Source: an uncultured Candidatus Melainabacteria bacterium
Lineage (GTDB): Bacteria; Cyanobacteriota; Vampirovibrionia; Gastranaerophilales; Gastranaerophilaceae
Direction of reading: 5' to 3'
DNA: 39,656 bases
Assembly: GCA_934757245.1 (NCBI GenBank)
Contig: CAKVLH010000015.1
Coordinates: 1 to 39,656 of the forward strand
Shown in pieces: positions 8,799 to 17,900 of this stretch (positions are counted from its first letter, which is position 1; every line of letters starts with the position of its first letter). The notes beneath the pieces are model-generated. The model was not told the DNA's origin, ran no database searches, and worked only from the letters and a program-made list of their open reading frames with translations. The position numbers and the translations under genes are program-made.

Positions 8799-9167
8799 AT
8801 GATTAAACAAGAAATTAGAAAACCAAAAGTACAAAAAAGACACCAAGCATTAAGAGTTAAGTTGGCTGGTACAACTGAATTCCCAAGATTGGCTGTTTAT
8901 AGAAGTACAAAACACATCTACGCTCAATTAATTGATGATGAAAAACATGTAACTGTATGTTCTGCATCTTCAGTTGATAAAGACCTTAAAGAAAAATTGG
9001 CTCACGGTGGTAATATCGAAGCTGCTAAGGTTGTTGGTGAAGCTATCGCTAAGAAAGCTTTGGCTAAAGGCGTTGAATGCGTAGTATTCGATAGAGGCGG
9101 TTTCTTATATCACGGAAGAGTTGCTGCTTTAGCAGATGCTGCTAGAGAAGCTGGCTTGATGTTCTAA
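8799..9167 (+). CDS. rplR: 50S ribosomal protein L18
   Basis: L18 binds 5S rRNA and helps place it in the central protuberance. The 122-residue protein has a basic N-terminus, the block [17 protein letters not shown] and the ending [17 protein letters not shown], all typical of L18. ATG 8799 is chosen over TTG 8775 because AAAGGA at 8785-8790 is well spaced from it and the extra eight residues are not conserved. Normally rpsE and rpmD would follow. Here a strong terminator and a convergent merR gene end the cluster, so this is a three-gene fragment of the spc operon. Confidence 0.95.
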   Translation: MIKQEIRKPKVQKRHQALRVKLAGTTEFPRLAVYRSTKHIYAQLIDDEKHVTVCSASSVDKDLKEKLAHGGNIEAAKVVGEAIAKKALAKGVECVVFDRGGFLYHGRVAALADAAREAGLMF

Positions 9168-9186
9168 GAAACAACTTATAAGTAAA

Positions 9187-9229
9187 TAAAAGTGGCGGTT
9201 TTTTAGAAGTCAAAAACCCGCCACTTTTA
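9187..9229. terminator. Bidirectional terminator between rplR and merR
   Basis: A 12-bp stem (TAAAAGTGGCGG, 9187-9198, with its complement at 9218-9229) has T and A tracts inside and outside. It serves both converging genes. Confidence 0.85.
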
Positions 9230-9239
9230 TAAAATAAAT

Positions 9240-9656
9240 TTACCCAACCAATTCATTTTCTTTAATTTGATTCATCGGATTCCAGTTATCATTAAGATTA
9301 TTTTCAATCAGATTTCTGTAATGTTCTTCTTTATAGTTCAAAAGCGCTAACTGATTTTTTAATTCATCCATTTGTTTTAAAGCTTTTTCTTTTGTTGTCT
9401 TTATAATTTCATAACGCTCCGGAATAGTAGTATCTCCAATTATACACAAGTCAATATAGCGTTTTACTAATTTAGTTTCAGTACCAATTGAGCGCAAACA
9501 CTTTACGATTCTAACCCAGTTTAAATCATCATCAGAAAACTGTCTGATGTTATTTTGATTTCTGGTAATAAAAGGGAAGAATCCATTTTTTGCCCAAAAT
9601 CTAAGTGTATGTTCAGATACTTCCATTTTTTCTGCGACTTCTTTAATCGTATACAT
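9240..9656 (-). CDS. MerR-family transcriptional regulator
   Basis: MerR-type regulators bind between promoter elements and untwist the DNA. The 138-residue protein starts YTIKEVAEKMEVSEHTLRFWAKNG, a winged-helix HTH_MerR domain (1-70). A long dimerisation helix rich in Lys/Glu/Leu (about 80-125) follows. There is no cysteine-rich metal loop at the C-terminus, so it is not a metal sensor of the MerR/ZntR kind. The organisation resembles the short YyaN/AdhR-like group. AGGAG precedes the start. The gene is transcribed alone, between a tsf terminator and the rplR terminator, with no obvious target gene beside it. The upstream dyad AATAC-TT-GTATT (near 9694-9705) could be an autoregulatory operator. 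Confidence 0.85.
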   Translation of the reverse strand: MYTIKEVAEKMEVSEHTLRFWAKNGFFPFITRNQNNIRQFSDDDLNWVRIVKCLRSIGTETKLVKRYIDLCIIGDTTIPERYEIIKTTKEKALKQMDELKNQLALLNYKEEHYRNLIENNLNDNWNPMNQIKENELVG

Positions 9657-9710
9657 AAGAAAACTCCTATTCTACTCTTTTGTTTACCATATAATACTTG
9701 TATTGTTTAT

Positions 9711-9746
9711 AAAAAAAAGGATACACATGCGTGTGTATCCTTTTTT
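9711..9746 (-). terminator. Terminator downstream of tsf
   Basis: Stem AAAAAAGGATACACA with its full complement around a TGCG loop (about 9713-9746). The A-run at 9711-9718 reads as a T-run on the minus strand. It separates tsf from merR. Confidence 0.85.
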
Positions 9747-9766
9747 AGTTTTATTGCCTATTAAAA

Positions 9767-10630
9767 TTATTTGCCTAATTGGCTCATAACTTCATCAGCA
9801 AAGTTGTCGTTTCTCTTTTCAAGACCTTCGCCAAGAACGAATCTATCGAATTTAACGATGTTGAATTTACCAGAGATTAATTGTTCAATTGTTTGTTCTG
9901 GATTTTTAACAAATGGTTGTTCAACCAAGCATCTGTGAGCCATTAATTTGTTAACTCTGCCTTCAACAATCTTAGCTCTGATTTGTTCAGGTTTTTTAGC
10001 TAAGTCTTCTTTACCCATTTCAATTCTTGTTTCTTCTTCAATTACGTGAGCAGGAATGTCTTTTCTTGAAACGAATTCAGGAGCTGAAGATGCGATGTGT
10101 AAGCAAACATCTTTTGCCAAAACTTCATCTTTAGCATCTGTATTAAGAAGAACACCGATTTTACCGTTGTGGATGTATGTTGCAACATTGCCTTCGTATC
10201 TAACAAATCTTCTAACAGTGATTTTTTCACCGATTGAAGCGATTTTTTCTTTAATAACATCCGCAACCGGTTTGTTGCATTTAGGGCAAACTGAAGCTAA
10301 TAAAGCATCAACGTCAGCAGGATTAGTTTCTGCAACCATTTGAGCTAAACCGTTTGTTAATTCGATGAATTCAGCGTTTTTAGCAACGAAGTCTGTTTCG
10401 CAGTTAACTTCAATCATAGCGCCGGCTGTTTCATTAACGAAAGAACCGATTCTACCTTCAGCAGCGATTCTACCCATTTTCTTATCAGCAGAAGCCATAC
10501 CTTTTTGACGTAGTACTTCCATTGCTTTTTCCATATCGCCATCAACTTCAACTAATGCTTTTTTTGCATCCATCATACCAGCACCAGTTTTATCACGAAG
10601 TTCTTTTACCATTGTAGCTGTAATATTCAT
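9767..10630 (-). CDS. tsf: Translation elongation factor Ts
   Basis: EF-Ts exchanges GDP for GTP on EF-Tu. The 287-residue protein has the N-terminal UBA-like segment (MVKELRDKTGAGMMDAKKAL) and the core TDFVAKN loop at 79-85, which inserts into EF-Tu. It continues through the full C-terminal dimerisation region, so the protein is complete. AGGAG lies about eight bases before the ATG. An unusual CPKC pair (C115, C118) sits in the core insertion and could bind metal. rpsB lies upstream as in most bacteria, but the spacer is 205 bp and is filled by a long palindrome. Confidence 0.95.
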   Translation of the reverse strand: MNITATMVKELRDKTGAGMMDAKKALVEVDGDMEKAMEVLRQKGMASADKKMGRIAAEGRIGSFVNETAGAMIEVNCETDFVAKNAEFIELTNGLAQMVAETNPADVDALLASVCPKCNKPVADVIKEKIASIGEKITVRRFVRYEGNVATYIHNGKIGVLLNTDAKDEVLAKDVCLHIASSAPEFVSRKDIPAHVIEEETRIEMGKEDLAKKPEQIRAKIVEGRVNKLMAHRCLVEQPFVKNPEQTIEQLISGKFNIVKFDRFVLGEGLEKRNDNFADEVMSQLGK

Positions 10631-10671
10631 GTTAATTTTCTCCTTATTTTATTGAGTTGAAATGTTTAACA

Positions 10672-10829
10672 GTTGAAAAGTTGAATGGTTCGTTTTATTC
10701 GCTACCGCTCATTTTCACCTGTATAAATAACTATAAAAAAGGTTAAAAAGTTTATAAGTTCTTACTGTTACTGATATGAACGAAGTAAATAAAATGAACC
10801 TTTCAACTTTTCAACCTTTCAACTTAAAG
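10672..10829. repeat. Long inverted repeat between rpsB and tsf
   Basis: The left arm, 10672-10699, and right arm, about 10788-10815, match as 28-bp inverted copies with two mismatches. The similarity continues outward through GTTGAAA-type words to about 10829. As in the rplF-rplR element, the innermost part of each arm is GGTTC followed by a T/A-rich stretch. The central 88 bp are unremarkable. Because it lies between rpsB and tsf it may lower or tune read-through. Confidence 0.75.
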
Positions 10830-10835
10830 TCTTAA

Positions 10836-11600
10836 TTAAACGTTTGCAGTTTCTTCAACGCCAGCATCAGCTGCTGTAACAGCTTCTACTTTGCCTTTAG
10901 AATTTGCATTGTTTTCTCTTAATTGTTTACCTTCTAATACTGCATCAGCTAATTTAGAAGTAATCAATTTGATTGAACGGATAGCGTCATCATTACCAGG
11001 GATGATGTAGTTGATTCCGTCCGGATTAGCATTTGTATCAGCTAAACAAATAACAGGGATGTTTAATTTGTTAGCTTCTGCAATAGCGATATCTTCTTTA
11101 GCTTGGTCTACAACGAAGATAATGTCTGGCAAACCGCGCATTTCTTTAATACCGCCTAAAGTCTTGCTCAATTTTGCTAATTGTCTGTTTAATTGAGCTT
11201 GTTCTTTTTTAGGTAATTTTTCAGCATGACCTGAAGCGATAAAATCTTCAAGTTCTCTTAATTTGTTAACTCTGCCTCTGATTGTTTCAAAGTTTGTTAA
11301 CATACCGCCTAACCATCTTCTGTTAATGAAGTATGCGCCAGAACGTTTTGCTTCTTCTGCAACTACTTCTGCAGCTTGTTTTTTAGTACCAACAAAAAGA
11401 ACGTTTCTTCCTTTTGCAGCGTAATCTCTAACTGCATCATAAGCAGCGTCTAACAATGTAGTAGTTTTTCTTAAATCAAGAATATAGATACCGTTTCTTG
11501 CACCATAAATATATGGTTTCATTTTTGGGTTCCAGTGTTGTGTTTGGTGTCCGAAGTGAACGCCAGCTTCTAATAATTCGATAAGTGATGCTACTGACAT
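10836..11600 (-). CDS. rpsB: 30S ribosomal protein S2
   Basis: S2 joins the small subunit late and is needed for S1 binding and mRNA recruitment. The 254-residue product has the conserved opening [35 protein letters not shown], the [16 protein letters not shown] segment and [19 protein letters not shown] near the end. The C-terminal Ala/Glu/Val tail is variable. AGGAGA about eight bases upstream fixes the ATG. It is first in the rpsB-tsf pair and divergent from the giant gene at 11919. Confidence 0.96.
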   Translation of the reverse strand: MSVASLIELLEAGVHFGHQTQHWNPKMKPYIYGARNGIYILDLRKTTTLLDAAYDAVRDYAAKGRNVLFVGTKKQAAEVVAEEAKRSGAYFINRRWLGGMLTNFETIRGRVNKLRELEDFIASGHAEKLPKKEQAQLNRQLAKLSKTLGGIKEMRGLPDIIFVVDQAKEDIAIAEANKLNIPVICLADTNANPDGINYIIPGNDDAIRSIKLITSKLADAVLEGKQLRENNANSKGKVEAVTAADAGVEETANV

Positions 11601-11918
11601 CTTGTGTCTCCTTTTTTTCTCTAACTTGTTTTACTACGGGCTAAACCGCTCCATCTACAAGGATTCTGAGGATTGTTTCTTACGACACCCCCCTTTATCC
11701 AAGGACTAGGGCGAAACCTATCGACCGGTGTAACCACTAAAATCGTATTACAAACATAGTTTTCTCGCAAGTAAAATCGTTACAAATTACTTATTTTGTT
11801 ACGTTTTCTTCTTGAACTCATTTTAGCGTAGTTTGTAAATTTTTGTAACAAAATATAAAAAAGGCCTAAAGTTTTTCCCAATTGTGCCGTTAATATATTA
11901 GGAAGGAAATAAAGTAAG
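11601..11918. promoter_or_regulatory. Divergent promoter region and rpsB leader
   Basis: This 318-bp gap has no gene. On the minus strand two promoter candidates face rpsB: TTGCGA-17 bp-TACGAT (-35 at 11765-11770, -10 at 11742-11747) and TTACAA-17 bp-TAAAAT (-35 at 11843-11848, -10 at 11820-11825). The resulting rpsB leader contains two near-identical decamers (GGGCTAAACC at 11638-11647 and GGGCGAAACC at 11709-11718 as read on the plus strand). On the plus strand AGGAAGGA at 11900-11907 is the Shine-Dalgarno of the next gene, with a weak AT-rich promoter before it. Confidence 0.45.
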
Positions 11919-14900
11919 ATGGGCTTCGGCGATTACAATATACAACAAGGCAATGGACGCAAGGAAAAACTTGGCGATATAAAGCAGGGTGTTCGCCGAG
12001 AACAAATTGATGCAAAATTGCAGAATTTATTTGATACTTATGATGATAACAAGGATGGTTGTCTTGAAAAATCTGAACTTGATACCATCTTTCAACATTT
12101 AGCCGATTTTGCCGGAGAAGACAAAACTCTTGATTCTGTTGAAAACGGACAAATCAATTCTCAATTTAAAGAAAAAATGAATATTGAGAATGCGGATTTT
12201 ATGGGTTTTGTAAAATCCGTTTCAACCGCATCTGCTGATATTATTGAAACTAAAGAGAAACAAACTCCTGACGGCGGAAAAGAAGTAACTACGACGTATA
12301 ATGACGGAACCGTAGAAACAATTTCATACTATCCGGATGGAGAGTTTAAATTCAAGAAAATTGTTAAAAATTCAGTAAGTGTTTTATCCGAAACTCAAAA
12401 AACTAATGCTTCTCAAGCTCTTGGTAATACACCAACTGTAACTGTAGTTGCAAGTAAAAAAGCTAGAGCCAAAATCCCTAATATTGAAAATGCGATAAAA
12501 GAATTAATCGAAGACGGAGCTGCAGCAGCTGATGTTGCCAAAAAATACAAGATAGATAAAAACAAATTATTAGAATATTATAATAGTTTACTAGCACCGG
12601 TATCAGATGACATGCTTACTTTTTATGGTGATGAAGCAACATTCAAAAAGCTAAGAAAATACGTTGCAAACAATGCAGAAATTACAGTAGCTACATTGAA
12701 TAATGAAAATCCTGAACAACAAGTAACAATAGTTAGTCATAAAACAAAAAACGGTAATTTTTATAGAGCATATGACAAATATGGTGATGCTATTACTACA
12801 AAAGATTTACACGATGTTTTTGGAATTACAGATGTAAGAGCAACCGAAGATGGTGCGTTTAGGTTTGTTACTGATAATAGCGGAAGTGTTAAAATCAGCC
12901 AAGCAGCTACAAGACAAGGTAATGCAGTAGTTTATAGCACTACGCTTAAGGATTACTTGAATACTCAGGCTCCACAAGTTTCAGTAGCAGTTTCAAAGAA
13001 AGTTGGTCCGGTAGAATTTTCTCAAAGAGCACAGGCTGAAATAGAAATTAAACAAGCAATATTACAGCATTTTGTAGATTCAAGACAAGAAGTTCAAGAA
13101 TATTTAAAATCAATGGGTATTTTGGATGATATAGGAGCATCTATTAATGTTGTATTTGGTGGAAATATTTTAGAGCTACTAAAAAAATATCAAAATACAG
13201 CATCTCAAGCTTTGAGATTGAATGCCGCAAAATCTCAAATGGATGCAGATAATTCTTTATATTTGAATGATTTTAAAGAAACAACAGGTTTAAATGCATC
13301 TACAGAAGCGTGTACAAAATTCTATAATACGATTATGCAATACCAAAATGCAACAATTTTGAAAGACCGTATTGAAATCTTGGACAAGGCAATGTTAGAA
13401 ATTAATGCGTATCAAGATGATGTTAAATTGCAAAAGCAAGTAGGACGCCAAGCTCAAGGTTTAAATACAGAAAACCATATTGCTAATGCAAAAGCACTAT
13501 TGCTTCAATATTTTGGTGGAGATCAAAAAGCTGTAAACATGCTTGTAGATAATAATCAACCGGAAGCTGTGATTGAAACAATAAAAGGTATAAAAGCAGA
13601 CACTGATAAACAATATCAATCAGTATTGGCTGGTAAAAAGTATGATGATGTAAAAGCTGATTACCAAAATCAATACAAATCTATTTATGGAACCGATTTT
13701 GTGCCGGATGACCTGACCGACAAAGTTATGGATGCAAAAGCTACAGGTAGCTTTGTAAAACTTGCCGCTATTACTATTGTTTCTATTTTAATTACACGTA
13801 GCCCTGCAATGGCACAAATTAATGGTGCAATTGCAGGAAGCGCAGAAGCAACCGGCGCAGCAGCTAATTTAATGAGAACATTGGTTGCGAGATATGGTCA
13901 AACAGCCGTTGCACAAGGTGTTAAATTTGCGATGACAAGCGGAACATTGGCTACAGATGTCGGCTTGACTCTTTTGAACCAAGTAACCAGTGAACGCGGT
14001 TTTAATGGTGAAGAACTTTGGGAAAGCACAAAGGCTTCAGCTAAATTCATTTATTTCGGTGCTTACGTAGGTGGCCCTCTTGCTCAAGCTGTATCTCAAC
14101 GACTTGGTAAAATAGGTGTAACTGCAAAAATGTTTAAAGGCGGTGCAAAATCCGCTAATGGCGCAATGCAAACAACTACAATTGCGGGTGACAAACTTAT
14201 GCAAAACTTGGTGAAGGGTGGAAACCAAATTTTGACAAAAGGTGGAGCATTCTTGACAGATGTAGCAGCATTTACAGGTTTAGAAGTTGTAACTGACGGA
14301 GCTGATTTATTAGCTGCTGGAAAAGAACAATTAGAATTCTTACCAAAATTAAAGATTATGAACGGCATTATAGAATATGTGCTAGGTGGCAGAGTTCATG
14401 CCGGAATGGTAAAAGCTAAAATGGATGCTGCTATTGAACAATCCGGAGTTAAGAATTGGACTATTAAAGAGATAAAGACTCCAACAAAGACTATGTATGA
14501 AGTAGAGGTTGCAAAAGGAATGCCAAAAGCACGTTTTGCAAACTCAAACGACCTTGCAACAGCAATGTTAGAAGCCGTTGCCGGCAAATACGAAAAATTA
14601 TTTAATGCTGCAATAGGTGAAAAACAAAAAGCCGATACTACCCCTCACCATAACCCTCTTCCACAAGGGGCGAGGGAACAAAGTGGTGCAAGAGAACAAA
14701 GAAAAGTGCGTGAAAAAGGTGTAAAAGTTCTTGAAGGTGGGGTTACTGCTGATGAATTAACAGAAGTTGCGCCATTTGCAAGACATTTAGAAGATAGAGT
14801 AACAGATCCAATTGCAATTTTAGGTTCTGATATGGCATCAAGAGCATCAAAGCAAAGCTTTGATTTGTCAAAATACGAACAAACCGGTTTGCCTTTAAAG

Positions 14901-17900
14901 TATTCACGTAGAGAATTCACACAAAAGTTAAAAGATTTAGTAAATAATATGCCTATTGAAGAGCAACAAGCTATATTAAAGAAATTTAATATAGAACTAA
15001 TCTATACAGGGAATTCTTTTGAATTGGCAGATATTCCTAAACTTCCAAAAAATAGTGAATTAAAAACTTCTCTTGAACGTCAAATAAAAGTAGAAATTGA
15101 GAATTTTGTAAAGAATAATGAATTTCAGATTGATAATGCTGAAATGAAAGCCTTTTTAGATGATTTTATCAAAGTTGCACCAGAATTTTTACTGACTGTT
15201 GGCAAAAAACAACATGCAACACATGAATATACTTTAGATGTTCATACGTTAAAAGTTTTACAAAATACGATGGAACATCCCGAATACAAAAATTTATCTT
15301 CAGAAGAAAAGCTAATTTTGAATATGGCAACGATGCTTCATGATATTGGTAAACGCTTTATTGACCCAAAAACTCCAGATCAAACTCATGCAAGTAATAG
15401 CCAAAAATATGCAATTTCATTACTTGATAGATTTAATTTAGATTCTAATATGAAACAAAGAATTGTTAAATTAATTGAAAATCATGAATTTTTTAAAGAT
15501 TACAATCAAGTTTATACTGCATATATAGCAGAACAAGAGTATAATACAAAAAACGAACAAAGCGCTAAAGAAAATGGTTGGTCTTATACTCCACGTCAAG
15601 AATGGGAAAAAATATTTAAAGATAGGGTAAAATATCATGCAGGACAATTTGCTAATTTGCAAGATGCTAGATTGGCAAAAATCTTAACTTTTGCAGATTT
15701 GAAATCTGTAAATCCTGATGGAAAATTTACCAAAACCGAGTTTGACAAAAGCAATAATAACGTAGAAGTCGAATATAACGGTTTTGAAAAAATGGTAACA
15801 AGTACGCATTCTAATAAGGAATTTCAAGATTACATCGACAAATCAATCTCATTTATAGAAACAGAACTTGCATCAAATAAAGATGGTAAAATTGGTGATG
15901 AATTAGTTTATGCTACAGAATTAAAAAATACTAGCAAGAAATTGTTTGGAACTGATGATTTCTTTGAAAGAATAGCTTGTGAAAGAAATAAACAATATGG
16001 TGTTCACAGAAGCGATTATGAATATATATTAAACGTTCGTCAACAATTATTAGATGCTGGAGTTAAAGCAAAGGATATAAGTAATCTTTTGTCTAAAATT
16101 ATCAAATATGATAATCATTTCAGCATTGAAAAAACTGATGCTTTCTTAAAAACATACTTAAATAATAAGGATTTTATTGCATCTTATGATAAAAGCTCTA
16201 GAAGAAGATATAGTAGCGTAATAGATAGGTTTAGAAACGCTGAAGAGTTGCAAGCTTTTATTGATTTAGAAACTCAACAAGCAACATTAGGTAAAACTTT
16301 TGATGAATTTGGTATTAAAGATTCTAATGATCAGAAGCTATTAACGAATGCTTTGTATACAGAACAAAAAGGTGGACAAAAAGTTTTTAATAAAGATGCT
16401 CATTCTGCAATGGTAGAATTGTTAAAAACTAAAAAGTATTCAACTAGAGAAGTTTATTCTATTATTACCAATTCTTATTCATTAAACTATCACAGATGGA
16501 ATTTGAGAAGCAATGATAATGCGCATTCTGAATTTAATAAACAACTTCATAACACTATATTGGAGTTTGCAAAAGAAGAATCGGTAGATAGGGCTATAAA
16601 TGATGCACAATTATGCTTTGTAAGTGCAACGCCAGAAAGCGGCTGGGTTTTAGCACCGGAGTTGTTAAATGCGGTAAAAGAATTTAACAAAATGGGAATT
16701 ACTAATAAAAAATTTATTAGTGATTTATTTGACTACAATTATAAAGATGGCAAAAATCAACATGCTCAAACAAGAGAACTTGAAAGTATTACAAAAAATG
16801 AAAAATATGATCGTGCCAAAGAATTTGCAAAACAAGGTTTTGAAGGACACAAATTGCAAATTATTGTGAACACTTGTGAATTTATTAATGATAAAGCTGT
16901 TTACTCAAAAGAAGTGCAACAAAAAATTGCTGAATTAGTAAAACGAGGTGTTTATGAAGAATTTTCTTCTTGCCAAAGAATTATAGAAAATTTATTTGAT
17001 TACTCTTACGAAGGTTTTGGAGGGCAAGTAAGAGAACGCAAGTTTAATAATGATAATTATAATTTCTTTATAAAAATGCTTGATACAGGTGTTGATGCAA
17101 AAACATTAGAAAATATTGTTATTGCCGCTTATAGTAGACCTTCATATGCAGAGGATGCTGCGCCTAGTAAAATGTTAGAAACTGGTCGTTTTTCAAAACG
17201 CAAAGTTGAAGGTCTTGTAAATTTCTTTAAGGAAGTTGGTTTTGATAAAATTCCATACAATTATTATGAATCCTTAAATAATATTGCAGAAAGTTTTATG
17301 GATATTGTTGAACTAACGCCAGAAGAAAGTGCAAAAATGGTAGACTATTCTTTTACAGCTGGTATTGAATTTAAATTAGGCAAAATGGACGATGGTATGG
17401 CACCATTCTTGTATGTAAACAAAGATAAATATGCCAAAGCTCTTGATTATTACAAAAAAGGTGTAAATTTAGATGCAATAAAAGAACTTACTCAAAATTC
17501 TAGTTTATATGATAATCTAAAATCAGAAAAAGATTTATCTTACATAAAAACTCAAGGCGATGCGCTTCTGGTTGCCAATTTCTGGAACTTAAAAGATGTC
17601 AAATCAATAGAAGAATTATCAAATTCTGAAAAAATGAATTTGATGACAGAAATGATGATTAACAAAAGCGCTTTTGAAAATAATAATGTTTCTGACAGAA
17701 TTCAACTTCTTCCTAAAACAAGCGAAGGTTATGCTGCAATGATGAAAAATCTTGCACATTCTTTTGGCTTCGACAAACCTGCTTATTCTGCACAAGAACG
17801 TACAGCTATTGATACACAGATTTCAAACGTAACAAATCATTTAAAAAATGTAAAACCTTCTGCGTTAGATAATGATGTAGCTGTTGCAAATTTTGTTAAT

